Shown in pieces: positions 23,375-31,727 of a DNA stretch of 35,040 nucleotides. Every line of letters begins with the position of its first letter. Positions within the stretch are counted from its first letter, which is position 1. Source of the DNA: an uncultured Lachnospiraceae bacterium (GTDB taxonomy: Bacteria; Bacillota; Clostridia; Lachnospirales; Lachnospiraceae). The notes under the pieces were generated by a model. The model had not been told where the DNA came from, made no database searches, and saw only the letters and a list, made by a program, of their open reading frames with translations. The DNA lies in the NCBI GenBank assembly GCA_947172705.1, contig CAMWCA010000036.1:1-35040 (forward strand). The letters are read 5' to 3'. The translations under genes and the position numbers were made by a program.

Positions 23375-24751
23375 ATGGAAGCTCTGAAAAAATTTACTGA
23401 GCCTGTAGATATGACCCAGGGGTCGCCATGGAAAAAGATCGTATTGTTTGCAGTTCCCATGTTGGTAGGCAATATTGCCCAGCAGCTATATAATACAGTG
23501 GACAGTGTTGTTGTGGGAAACTATGTGGGAGACAATGCCCTTGCCGCAGTGGGAAGCGCAGGTCCTATTTTGAATCTTTTGATCGTTTTGTTTGTGGGAA
23601 TCAGTGTAGGCGCGGGAATTATGGTGTCTCAGTATTTCGGAGCAAAGGAGAGGGAAAAGCTCTCTACTACCATCGGTAATTGTATTACCCTTACGGCAAT
23701 TGCCACGGTTTTCGTGATGCTGGTAGCATCTCTGGTAGCAAAGCCGCTGCTGGTCCTTCTGGATACGCCGGAATCCATTATTGGCTGGTGTCATTCTTAT
23801 CTGTTGATTTTATTTATCGGTTGTGCAGGTCTTGCTTACTACAATATATTAAGCGGCATATTGCGGGGACTGGGAGATTCTGTGTCTGCGCTTTTGTATT
23901 TATTGGTTTCTACGGTGATCAATATCGTATTGGACCTGGTGTTTGTGGCACAACTGGGAATGGGTGTGAACGGTGTGGCATTGGCAACTGTGATCGCCCA
24001 GGGCGTATCTGCGCTGCTATGCCTGCTGCGCTTGATGAAAATGACAGAGCTTTTTGATTTTAAGCCCTGTTATATGAAGCTGCAGAAAAAGTATACCAGA
24101 AAGATCATCCGTTTGGGGCTTCCTTCCGGTATTACCCAGGCAATTTTTTCTATGGCTATGATCGTGGTGCAGTCCCTGACCAACAGCTTTGGCGAAATGT
24201 TCATTGCGGCAAACGTGATCGTGATGCGTGTGGACGGTTTTGCCATGATGCCCAATTTTTCCTTTGGAACGGCAATGACTACTTACGCGGGACAGAATGT
24301 GGGAGCAAAGCAGGATGACAGGGTGATTCAGGGGGCAAAGCAGGGAACCTTGATCGCTGTGGGAATTTCGGCGGTGATCACTGGGTTGATTTTACTTTTT
24401 GGAAAACTGCTTATGGGGATTTTTACAAACACTTCGGAGTTGGTGGAACTGAGCCGGAATATGATGGGGATTTTGGCAGTGGGGTATATTGCAATGGCAG
24501 TGACCCAGAGCCTTTCCGGCGTTATGCGGGGGGCGGGGGATACCATGACGCCCATGTGGATTTCCATTGTAACCACGATTTTTATTCGTGTTCCCATTGC
24601 CTATGGGATCTCTTTTCTCACCAGAACGCCGGAGCTGCCTCATGGAAGACAGGAATGTATCTTTATTTCCCTCCTCGCTTCGTGGTTGATCGGCGCTTTG
24701 ATTACTTTTATTTTTTACAGACGGGGGAAATGGAAAGAAAAGGCGGTTTGA
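23375..24751 (+). CDS. MATE-family efflux transporter
   Basis: Multidrug/metabolite exporter of 458 residues with 12 predicted helices in two MatE halves. The first half begins SPWKKIVLFAVPMLVGNIAQQLYNTVDSVVVG, described by its PMLVGNIAQQLYN core (about 29-41); the second opens near 245 with LGLPSGITQAIFSMAM. AGGAGTG lies 8 bases before the ATG. It lies 12 bases after the binding-protein stop, so it may be transcribed with the importer, but a functional link is unproven. Substrate unknown. Confidence 0.93.
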   Translation: MEALKKFTEPVDMTQGSPWKKIVLFAVPMLVGNIAQQLYNTVDSVVVGNYVGDNALAAVGSAGPILNLLIVLFVGISVGAGIMVSQYFGAKEREKLSTTIGNCITLTAIATVFVMLVASLVAKPLLVLLDTPESIIGWCHSYLLILFIGCAGLAYYNILSGILRGLGDSVSALLYLLVSTVINIVLDLVFVAQLGMGVNGVALATVIAQGVSALLCLLRLMKMTELFDFKPCYMKLQKKYTRKIIRLGLPSGITQAIFSMAMIVVQSLTNSFGEMFIAANVIVMRVDGFAMMPNFSFGTAMTTYAGQNVGAKQDDRVIQGAKQGTLIAVGISAVITGLILLFGKLLMGIFTNTSELVELSRNMMGILAVGYIAMAVTQSLSGVMRGAGDTMTPMWISIVTTIFIRVPIAYGISFLTRTPELPHGRQECIFISLLASWLIGALITFIFYRRGKWKEKAV

Positions 24752-24854
24752 GAATTTACAACAGAAAATATCCTGTTCACAGCATCCGACTGCAACGGTT
24801 GGGACAAAATTCCGATATGGTTTATGAAATGGCAGAGGGAGTGTAGGTTGAAAG

Positions 24855-25577
24855 ATGCAGATTGCAGTGTGTGATGATGAAAAAGAGATCAGGGATCTGT
24901 TTGCGGAAAAGATTCAGAAGTTTTATCCCCAGGCTGAAGTTGTTTTATATGCTTCGGGGGAAGAACTGCTTTTGTCCCATTTGCCGCCGGATATTCTGCT
25001 GTTGGATATTCAGATGCCGGGGAAAAACGGGATGGAAACAGCCAGGGAGCTGCGGAGAAGGTATAAGGATACCGTTCTCATTTTTATAACCGGTCTGGAG
25101 GATTTTGTGTTTCAGGCATTTGATGTGGGAGCCTTTCATTATCTGGTAAAACCCTTTGAGGATGAAAAGCTTTTCCAGGTACTGCAAAGCGCGGCAGCAA
25201 GGCTGGAGGAGCAGAGAAAATGGAGAATCGGCAGGAGGGAAGAAAAACGCCAGGAACTGGTGGTCGCTGCGGAGGGGAAACATTTTGTCGTCAGCCTGAA
25301 GGAGCTTGTGTATGCGGAGGTTTTTAATCGGAAGATCATGCTCCATACCTTGGATTCGGATATTGAATATTACGGGAGAATGAAAGATCTGGTAAAGAAA
25401 ACAGGAACTGATTTTTACCGTCCCCACAGATCCTATCTTGTGAATTTTAATTATATCAAAAAATACGACGCTTCTGTGATCTATCTGGAAAAGGGGCAGG
25501 CGCTTATGGCGAAACAAAATTATCAGGATTTTGTGAAGCGCTATTTAAGGTTTATTCAAAAAGAGGGGAAAGAATAA
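24855..25577 (+). CDS. LytTR-family response regulator (AgrA-like)
   Basis: Response regulator of 240 residues. The receiver (about 1-118) has acidic pair Asp7/Asp8, phospho-acceptor Asp51 in LLLDIQMPG, Thr79 and Lys99 in VKPF. A LytTR DNA-binding domain (about 135-236) has ELVYAEVFNRKIMLHT and FYRPHRSYLVNFNYI. The gene follows MATE by 103 bases and precedes its kinase by 3 bases. LytTR regulators usually bind paired direct repeats; none was recognised here. Confidence 0.92.
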   Translation: MQIAVCDDEKEIRDLFAEKIQKFYPQAEVVLYASGEELLLSHLPPDILLLDIQMPGKNGMETARELRRRYKDTVLIFITGLEDFVFQAFDVGAFHYLVKPFEDEKLFQVLQSAAARLEEQRKWRIGRREEKRQELVVAAEGKHFVVSLKELVYAEVFNRKIMLHTLDSDIEYYGRMKDLVKKTGTDFYRPHRSYLVNFNYIKKYDASVIYLEKGQALMAKQNYQDFVKRYLRFIQKEGKE

Positions 25578-25580
25578 AGG

Positions 25581-26948
25581 ATGGAGCCGGATGAAATTTA
25601 TTGGAAAGCGGTGTCTGATCTATTGGTGATACTGGGACTGGTTCTTATGGGATATTGCTTTTACCGCATGGTAAAGCCCTTTGTTGAAAAGAAAAGGACA
25701 GCCCTTTGGACGGGGGGAGCATATGCGGCGGCAATGCTTCCCATCTATTTGATACCGATGGGACTGGATTATTTTGTGGCATGTGGAATAGGCGCTTTTG
25801 CCGGTTTTCTTGCCATGTGCTGGAAGGAGCGGAAAAATTACCGGCAGAAAGTTTTTTTGGCGGTAACTTTTTTTGCCCTTCGGTGGTTCGTTTTTGCCGC
25901 TGTAAGTATGATATATGATCATCTGTACAGCTTTATAGGGGCTACGGCGTATATGAGATCTCACCCGGAAAAAGATTTTGTATTATATGTAAGTATAGGG
26001 ATGTGCCATACAATGCTTGTGGGTTTGCTCATGGGAGCGGGAGTGTGGTGTCTGTTAAAGGCTTATACGGATAAGCGCGCCGATATGACGAAAAAGGAAT
26101 TGGCGATGTTGTCGGTCTCTTCTCTTACAGGAGTGTGCGGTTATGCTATTTTGCGCTATTATCGTGACTTCTATATTATAGAGACACGCAAAATGCAGAA
26201 TCACTATGACGCCCTTGCATTATTGTATTATGGAGTGTCGGTGGCTGCAATGATGATCGTCATTACCTTGTATCAAAGAATCAAGGCGGGGCAGCAGGAG
26301 AAACTGCAAAATGAAATGCTTGCCGCCCAGGTAGAAAGCATCCGTCAGCATATCCGGCAGGTGGAGGAGCTGTATCAGGATATCCGCAGCCTTAAGCATG
26401 ATATGGCAAATCATATTTTGACGCTGGAGAGGCTTTACGAGGGAGACCAGAAGGAGGAAGCAAGGAATTACAGCGCTGATTTAAAGTTCAATCTGAGCAG
26501 GCTTACAGGAGAGATCAAAAGCGGAAATCCGGTAACGGATGTGATCCTGCGGGAAGCGCAAAAGAATGCAGAGCAGAGAAAAATACGCTTTTGTTCGGAG
26601 TTTTATTATCCTGAAGATACGGGGATTAACGCTTTTGACATCAGCGTAATTTTAAATAATGCCCTGCAAAACGCCATAGAGCACGGGGGACAGGGCAGGT
26701 CGCCTTATATCCTCGTCCGTTCTTACCGGAGAAACCATGCTTATATGATAGAGGTCTGCAACAGCTTTATAGGAGAACTGCAATGGGACAGGGAGAGCGG
26801 GCTGCCCTGTACGTCAAAGGAAAGCAAGGAAGGGCATGGCTATGGGCTGAGTAATATCCGGAAGGTTGCGAGAAAATATTTTGGGGATGTGGCAATTGAT
26901 TTAAAGGATGAGTCGTTTTGCCTCAGTATTATGCTGATGATGGAATGA
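25581..26948 (+). CDS. Sensor histidine kinase, AgrC/GHKL type
   Basis: Membrane kinase of 455 residues. About six hydrophobic helices fill residues 10-235, the usual sensor of peptide-sensing AgrC-like kinases, followed by a coiled coil (about 236-265). The phospho-accepting His273 lies in SLKHDMANHI; the GHKL ATPase has N-box residues NNALQNAIEH (359-368) and G-box GHGYGLSNI (418-426). It pairs with the response regulator 3 bases upstream. No agrB- or agrD-like gene is adjacent, so the signal is unknown. Confidence 0.92.
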   Translation: MEPDEIYWKAVSDLLVILGLVLMGYCFYRMVKPFVEKKRTALWTGGAYAAAMLPIYLIPMGLDYFVACGIGAFAGFLAMCWKERKNYRQKVFLAVTFFALRWFVFAAVSMIYDHLYSFIGATAYMRSHPEKDFVLYVSIGMCHTMLVGLLMGAGVWCLLKAYTDKRADMTKKELAMLSVSSLTGVCGYAILRYYRDFYIIETRKMQNHYDALALLYYGVSVAAMMIVITLYQRIKAGQQEKLQNEMLAAQVESIRQHIRQVEELYQDIRSLKHDMANHILTLERLYEGDQKEEARNYSADLKFNLSRLTGEIKSGNPVTDVILREAQKNAEQRKIRFCSEFYYPEDTGINAFDISVILNNALQNAIEHGGQGRSPYILVRSYRRNHAYMIEVCNSFIGELQWDRESGLPCTSKESKEGHGYGLSNIRKVARKYFGDVAIDLKDESFCLSIMLMME

Positions 26949-27093
26949 CAGGGATTCACAACGGAAAAAGACCGTTTCACTGCATGTGGGTTTGGCTTGT
27001 AAAACAAAGCGCCGAAACAATAAAGGAGGAAGGGGAAACCCTATCCTGCAAATCATACATGGATGTAAAACAGTGGAAAGGAGATCCGAAAAT

Positions 27094-27858
27094 ATGATGA
27101 CGATTAATAGCGGAAATGCGGTATCACAGAAGGCAGGAGGTAATATATCGGCAGGAGGCTTGGGAATGGGAATGCGGACAGATCCTGTCAGCAAGAGTAT
27201 TCAAAACCAGATAATCAGCGCCCAGGAGCAGCTGCAGGCGCTTGCTTCCAATGAGGATATGACATTGGAAGAAAAGATGAGAAAGAGGCAGGAAATCCAG
27301 CAGGAGATTACCAGTCTGAACCAGCAATTGCGGCAGCATCAGATTCAACAGCAGAAGGAACAGAGAGAGAAACGCGCTTCTTCAAATGATCAGCAGAAGG
27401 AAAGCGCCAAGCCAGGAACCCCAGGGGCAGGAGGCAGTCAGGGGAGCGGGTTGTCACAGGCAAGTATGCAGACAATGCTTTCCGCCGACACTTCCCTGAA
27501 GCAGGCAAAGGTGCAGGGAAGCGTTGCCCAAAGAATGGAAGGTAAGGCGAATGTCCTGAAGATAGAAATAAAGCTGGATAAAACCAATACAGAGCGCAAG
27601 GAAGCGGAGCTTGCTGATGTAGAGCAGAAGGCAGTGGATGCAGTAGCAGCCCAGGCGGACACCCTTGCAGATACAAATCAGGAAATAAAGGAAGGGATGA
27701 AGGAGGAACAGGCAGAGAAAAAGGAAGAGGGGAAAAACGAAAGCGATACGGCGATACAGAATCAAAAGGTACATGACGATGTGGAAAACGCCGGGGCAGA
27801 TGCATCAGGAGCCGTGTCTTCGGCGACAGGTTATAGACCTGTGGATGTACGTCTATAG
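27094..27858 (+). CDS. FlxA-like coiled-coil protein
   Basis: Soluble protein of 254 residues, rich in Gln, Lys, Glu and Ala. Residues about 30-90 form a coiled coil in the FlxA pattern: SIQNQIISAQEQLQAL, EEKMRKRQEIQQEI, LNQQLRQHQIQQQKE. Then comes a low-complexity linker (about 90-120) and a second charged helix-rich segment with EKKEEGKNES. There is no signal peptide or membrane segment. The ATG at 27094 follows AAGGAGATCC; an in-frame ATG at 26986 lies much earlier without a ribosome site. It is 145 bases after the kinase gene and may be regulated by it. FlxA is tied to flagellar regulons, yet no flagellar gene is seen here. Confidence 0.72.
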   Translation: MMTINSGNAVSQKAGGNISAGGLGMGMRTDPVSKSIQNQIISAQEQLQALASNEDMTLEEKMRKRQEIQQEITSLNQQLRQHQIQQQKEQREKRASSNDQQKESAKPGTPGAGGSQGSGLSQASMQTMLSADTSLKQAKVQGSVAQRMEGKANVLKIEIKLDKTNTERKEAELADVEQKAVDAVAAQADTLADTNQEIKEGMKEEQAEKKEEGKNESDTAIQNQKVHDDVENAGADASGAVSSATGYRPVDVRL

Positions 27859-27902
27859 AAAGAAGAGATAGTGCATTTGACGGTTAAAAGAGTAATGTAA
27901 TG

Positions 27903-27949
27903 ATACAAGGAAGTGTGTGATTGTTTTGGCTTTACATACTTCCTTGTAT
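27903..27949. terminator. Hairpin after the FlxA-like gene
   Basis: ATACAAGGAAGT and ACTTCCTTGTAT pair over 12 bp around a loop of about 22 bases that itself can pair in part. It separates two convergent genes and may act in both directions. Confidence 0.7.
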
Positions 27950-27965
27950 GTTTGTGGTACAGGAG

Positions 27966-28421
27966 TTAATTATAATCTCCTGTACTTATTGTAGCATTAG
28001 ATAATTTATTATCCCAGATAGAGTCTTCAATGGTTTGCAGGCATTCGTCTGTATGTTTGAGGATGTCCTGTCCCCAGAAGTGAATAACTGTGTAACCGAG
28101 AAATAAAAGCTTTTTATCGTTTTCCCAGTCGCGGTTACAGTTCCGTTTGATTTTCTTTATCCAATAATCTGGATTTTTCCCTTTTTCCAGCCGCAATTTT
28201 AAAATTTCCCAGTCTTTTCCATGAAAAAATTCACTGTCATAGAAAATGGCAATTTTATATTTTGTTAATACTATATCGGGAGAACCAGGCAGGGCTTTAT
28301 AGTTTTTGCGATAACGGTATCCCTTATGCCATAAAGCTTTGCGAAGCGTTAATTCTATGGAAGTATCTTGGCTGTGTATTTTGCTCATGTTTTTGGAAAT
28401 GGTTGCGGAGTCTTTTGGCAT
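27966..28421 (-). CDS. vsr: Very short patch repair (Vsr-type) endonuclease
   Basis: Vsr-type mismatch endonuclease of 151 residues; such enzymes nick at T:G mismatches formed by deamination of 5-methylcytosine and accompany C5-methyltransferases. The N-terminal MSKIHSQDTSIE (12-23), LPGSPDIVL with catalytic Asp49, and the RDWENDKKL segment match the family. The usual FWHGH-x-C zinc-site stretch reads FFHGKDW, so zinc ligands appear lost. I start at 28421 because an in-frame ATG at 28469 precedes the predicted transcript start. Divergent from the methyltransferase gene. The region is clearly more AT-rich than carAB or the element to the right. Confidence 0.85.
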   Translation of the reverse strand: MPKDSATISKNMSKIHSQDTSIELTLRKALWHKGYRYRKNYKALPGSPDIVLTKYKIAIFYDSEFFHGKDWEILKLRLEKGKNPDYWIKKIKRNCNRDWENDKKLLFLGYTVIHFWGQDILKHTDECLQTIEDSIWDNKLSNATISTGDYN

Positions 28422-28469
28422 ATAGATTATTCTCCTGATAAGATTTAATAACTGATTGGATATAAACAT

Positions 28470-28498
28470 ATTTTAGCAAAAGGAATGATAGATCGCAA
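28470..28498 (-). promoter_or_regulatory. vsr promoter
   Basis: On the minus strand, TTGCGA (28493-28498), 17-base spacer, TAAAAT (28470-28475). Confidence 0.62.
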
Positions 28499-28540
28499 GG
28501 TAATATAGTGGCAGGATCTAACGATATAGTGAGGAAATAA

Positions 28541-28569
28541 TTGAGAACATTTTCGATATGTGATAAAAT
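28541..28569 (+). promoter_or_regulatory. Methyltransferase promoter
   Basis: TTGAGA (28541-28546), 17-base spacer, TAAAAT (28564-28569); expected start near 28576. The vsr and methyltransferase promoters share the same -10 and lie back to back with about 40 bases between their -35 elements. Confidence 0.58.
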
Positions 28570-28599
28570 ATGAAACAGACAATTTGGGGAGGAATTTAT

Positions 28600-29715
28600 A
28601 TGTCGGTTTCATTTGAGCCTGGTGAAAAGATATGCACTGTTTTAAATTGTAGTGCGGAAGATATTTCAGAAATACAAAGAGACAATGCCATAGAGAACGC
28701 TTCGAAGCATTATACAACAATTGAGTTATTTGCCGGTGCCGGGGGGCTTGCGCTTGGAATTGAAAAAGCAGAATTCGCAACGTTAGGCTTGATAGAACTT
28801 GACAAAGATGCCGCGGACAGTTTGAAAAAGAATCGCCCTGATTGGCGTGTTATCAATGATGATATTGCAAATATTTCCTGCTTGGATTTGGAGGAATATT
28901 TTGGAATAAAAGAAGGAGAACTGGATCTGCTTTCAGGAGGTGCACCATGCCAGGCTTTTTCATATGCAGGAAAGAGGTTGGGGCTTGAAGATGCAAGGGG
29001 AACCCTATTTTACCACTATGCTATGTTTTTACGGAAGTTACAGCCTAAAATGTTTTTGTTTGAGAATGTCAGAGGGTTATTGACGCATGATAAAGGCAGG
29101 ACGTATGTTACAATAATTAACATTTTTGAACAGGCGGGCTATACGATACAGAAGAAGGTATTAAATGCTTGGGATTACGGAGTGCCACAGAAGAGAGAGC
29201 GCCTGATTACAATAGGAATTAGAAATGATTTGGTCAATAAACTTACATATAATTTCCCTAAAGCCCATGACTATAAACCAGTTTTGCGAGATGTGTTGTT
29301 AGATTGCCCGGATGGACCGGGGATTCCTTATGGAGAGAATAAAAGAAAAATATTTGAGCTTGTACCACCGGGAGGTTATTGGAAGGATATTGATCCCAAA
29401 ATAGCGAAAGAATATATGAAAAGCTGTTGGGATATGGAAGGCGGGCGAACAGGTATTTTAAGAAGAATGAGCTTGGATGAACCGTCATTAACAGTACTTA
29501 CTTCACCATCCCAAAAACAGACGGAAAGATGTCATCCATTACACGCAAGACCATTTACCGTCCGTGAAAATGCCAGGTGCCAAACATTCCCTGATGAGTG
29601 GCAATTTTGTGGAAGCGTGCAATCTCAATATAAGCAGGTGGGGAATGCTGTCCCTGTAAATTTGGCATATGATATTGCAGTAGAAATACATAAATCCTTG
29701 GAGGAGATAAATTAA
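28600..29715 (+). CDS. DNA (cytosine-5) methyltransferase
   Basis: C5-cytosine methyltransferase of 371 residues, protecting DNA from the partner restriction enzyme. Motif I is ELFAGAGGLALG (42-53), motif IV GGAPCQAFS with catalytic Cys117, motif VI ENVRGL (155-160), motif VIII QKRERL (197-202), and motif X QVGNAVPVNLA near the end. An extra N-terminal 38 residues precede motif I. GGGAGG lies 8 bases before the ATG at 28600; an ATG at 28570 precedes the predicted start. Its TAA overlaps the next ATG by one base. Pairing with an Eco47II-like fragment suggests recognition of a GGWCC/GGNCC-type site, which is inference. Confidence 0.95.
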   Translation: MSVSFEPGEKICTVLNCSAEDISEIQRDNAIENASKHYTTIELFAGAGGLALGIEKAEFATLGLIELDKDAADSLKKNRPDWRVINDDIANISCLDLEEYFGIKEGELDLLSGGAPCQAFSYAGKRLGLEDARGTLFYHYAMFLRKLQPKMFLFENVRGLLTHDKGRTYVTIINIFEQAGYTIQKKVLNAWDYGVPQKRERLITIGIRNDLVNKLTYNFPKAHDYKPVLRDVLLDCPDGPGIPYGENKRKIFELVPPGGYWKDIDPKIAKEYMKSCWDMEGGRTGILRRMSLDEPSLTVLTSPSQKQTERCHPLHARPFTVRENARCQTFPDEWQFCGSVQSQYKQVGNAVPVNLAYDIAVEIHKSLEEIN

Positions 29716-30014
29716 TGGCATGGAATTTAAGCTTTATATCAGAAGAAGATTTTAAAAATCATGTACGTGCAACCATTATGAAATATGGGGAAAAATTGGA
29801 ATCATATGATTTGAAGCGATTTAACAGTAATTTAATAGATCCCATAAAGCTGATATTTGATAAATCGGTGTATCGTACAGGTTGGGATGAAATTGTTAAT
29901 AATGAAATATTCCGGCAGAGAGATAAGTCAAATAATAATGATATCGGATATTTTGCTTCAAAATTATGGGTAAAATTTGATTATCTCTTTAGAAATTCTT
30001 ATATGTCGGTATAG
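29715..30014 (+). pseudogene. Truncated Eco47II-like restriction endonuclease
   Basis: Only the N-terminal part of a type II endonuclease remains: 80 native residues plus about 19 from foreign sequence. NLSFISEEDFKNHV, the stretch RFNSNLIDPIKLIFDK, and EIFRQRDKSNNNDIGYF fit Eco47II-like enzymes, which are about 230-240 residues long and continue with a HQ-type segment after GYF. Here the pattern stops at 29954 and the frame runs to a TAG at 30012-30014 in AT-rich sequence that belongs to the integrated element. The catalytic PD-(D/E)XK region is missing, so restriction activity is almost certainly lost. The ATG is coupled to the methyltransferase stop. Confidence 0.75.
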
Positions 30015-30101
30015 CCTGCATTTTCAGGATTTTCCGGCATTTCAGATATGGGGAGAAGTTCACATATACCCTCAAATCCTTTTAGGTTTTCCCTCCCAAA
30101 C

Positions 30102-30121
30102 GTAGTAAAAAAAGTAGTAAA
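30102..30121 (+). repeat. Int arm-type (DR2-like) repeats
   Basis: GTAGTAAA occurs twice with 12-base periodicity (30102-30109 and 30114-30121), immediately beyond the int stop. It matches the AGTAGTAAA core known for the arm-type DR2 site bound by the Tn916 integrase N-terminal domain. Confidence 0.65.
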
Positions 30122-30132
30122 CTGGTTTGCGC

Positions 30133-31326
30133 CTATGCTCCCATCAACCTTTCCATTTCAGCCTTTGCGGAACCGAATGTTACGTGTGCGTAATAATTTA
30201 GCGTCATGGTGATGTTAGAGTGCCCCATGATATATTGTAACGCTTTCGGGTTCATCCCGGCATTGGCTAAGTTGGTGCAGAACGTATGACGTAAGGTGTG
30301 CGGTGTCATTACCCGTGGTAAGGCTTCCCCATGGCATTGATTGTATTTTTTCGCAAGCCCCCGGAACATATTATCATAGTTTACCGCCGTCTTCGGGCAA
30401 CCGTCCCTGCCCCGGAAAAGGAAATTGCTGTAACCGTCAATAGTGGTCGTTTTCGCTCCCCTTTGGTTATCCAATACACGCACAAACGCTTCATACACTT
30501 TTCCACTCATTGGGATTTTTCTGATACCGTTCTGGGTTTTGGGCTTTTCTATGTAGTAGCCTGTTTCCGCACTCCGTAAAAGCTGGTGGTCTACACTGAT
30601 TATCCGTTTTTCAAGGTCAATGTCGGCTTCCGTCAGCCCGCAGAGTTCGGAAACCCTAAGCCCCGTTCCAAGCAGTATGGCAACCTCATCATAGTATTTC
30701 CGGTAGATGCTGTCACCCTGCATAAAGGATAAAAGGCTTTCTTCCTGTTCTGCCGTGAGGGGGACTTTTGGCTCCGTGTCGTCCTCAATCACGGTGTTCA
30801 GCTGGAAGTCAAAAGGGTTCTTCCTGATGCAGTCGTCCTGTATTGCCGTATAAAATGCGGCTTTTAAGGAACGCTTGTCATTGCTTATGGTCTTATAGGA
30901 CAATCCTTTTTCTTTCATCCGCAAAGCCCATTCTTTCGCGTCGGAGGGCTTCACGCTGTCAATGGGGCAGGAACCAAGTTTGTCCGCTTCCAACAGCTTC
31001 ATAAGCCGTTCACGTCCCTTTGTGGTATTATGCCTTACATTTCCCCTGTGGCGGTTCTGCTTTGCGTAAAGCTCGCAGACCGTCATTTTCTTTCCGGCTG
31101 TGTCTATCCCGTCGTCAAGGTCTTTCCGTATCTCTTTTTCCTGTTCCCGGAGGGATAAGCCGTCACGCTTTCCGGAAGGTGTCCTGTCCGTAGGTACTAA
31201 CTTCCATGCATAGACAAACCGCACCTTACCAAAAGCATCAGTATATTTGTAAGCGTATCTCCCGTCTTTCCTCTGGCTCTCTCCTGTATTTAAAATCCTT
31301 CCCTTGGAATCCCTTCTTTTTTCCAT
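30133..31326 (-). CDS. int: Tn916-family tyrosine integrase
   Basis: Site-specific tyrosine recombinase of 397 residues that excises and inserts the element. The N-terminal arm-binding domain begins MEKRRDSKGRILNTGESQRK, almost as in Tn916 Int; a core-binding domain covers about 80-185. The catalytic domain has Arg224 in GTGLRVSEL, a likely Lys264, His343 and Arg346 in HTLRHTF, His369 in MGHSN, and nucleophile Tyr379 in LNYYAH. GGAAGGAG lies before the ATG. All catalytic residues are intact, so the element may still be mobile in cis. Confidence 0.96.
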   Translation of the reverse strand: MEKRRDSKGRILNTGESQRKDGRYAYKYTDAFGKVRFVYAWKLVPTDRTPSGKRDGLSLREQEKEIRKDLDDGIDTAGKKMTVCELYAKQNRHRGNVRHNTTKGRERLMKLLEADKLGSCPIDSVKPSDAKEWALRMKEKGLSYKTISNDKRSLKAAFYTAIQDDCIRKNPFDFQLNTVIEDDTEPKVPLTAEQEESLLSFMQGDSIYRKYYDEVAILLGTGLRVSELCGLTEADIDLEKRIISVDHQLLRSAETGYYIEKPKTQNGIRKIPMSGKVYEAFVRVLDNQRGAKTTTIDGYSNFLFRGRDGCPKTAVNYDNMFRGLAKKYNQCHGEALPRVMTPHTLRHTFCTNLANAGMNPKALQYIMGHSNITMTLNYYAHVTFGSAKAEMERLMGA

Positions 31327-31348
31327 CTTTTTCTCCTTCCTGATAAGG

Positions 31349-31394
31349 AAAGAGCCCTGATATGATTATATATTATATCATACCCGGGCTCTTT
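31349..31394. terminator. Hairpin between xis and int
   Basis: Outer arms AAAGAGCCC and GGGCTCTTT are perfect, and an inner TGATAT/ATATCA stem extends the structure around an AT-rich loop. It lies between the xis stop and the int ATG on the minus strand and could attenuate readthrough from xis into int. Confidence 0.7.
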
Positions 31395-31399
31395 CTGCA

Positions 31400-31603
31400 T
31401 CATATTGTGCTTGTTTCATCAAGTAAAATTTCAAACTGTCTCCGCTTGATCTGCATGCGGTTCCCGTTCCTGAGCACCCATTTTGCGTTCCGGTTTTCTT
31501 CTACGAAACGCCGCAGTTTGTTTTCGCCAATCCGGAAATAAGCGGCGGCTTCTTCAATGGTAAGCGAATATTTCTCGCTGACCGGGATGTTGACATTACC
31601 CAT
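31400..31603 (-). CDS. xis: Tn916-type excisionase
   Basis: Winged-helix excisionase of 67 residues, the same length as Tn916 Xis. It contains [21 protein letters not shown] (core [20 protein letters not shown] at 13-32), then [20 protein letters not shown]. Such proteins bend the element ends to direct Int towards excision. The start at 31603 has GGGAGG about 7 bases upstream; a start at 31666 would add 21 residues absent from Tn916 Xis. It lies 73 bases before int across a hairpin. Confidence 0.93.
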   Translation of the reverse strand: MGNVNIPVSEKYSLTIEEAAAYFRIGENKLRRFVEENRNAKWVLRNGNRMQIKRRQFEILLDETSTI

Positions 31604-31727
31604 GGTGATACCTCCCTTCTGTATATGGTTTATTAAGCAGGTTCTTCCCGCGCTTTTCTGGTTCATAACAGCCCTGTCTGGCAGTCCAAAGCCGTTTTTG
31701 GATTTCCGTCCCTAAATCCCATCACGT

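Noticed and set aside
24556..24846. A 96-codon frame over the 3' end of the MATE gene and the gap after it
   Set aside because: It is mostly the MATE gene in another frame, without a ribosome site; the 103-base gap shows no peptide precursor such as AgrD.
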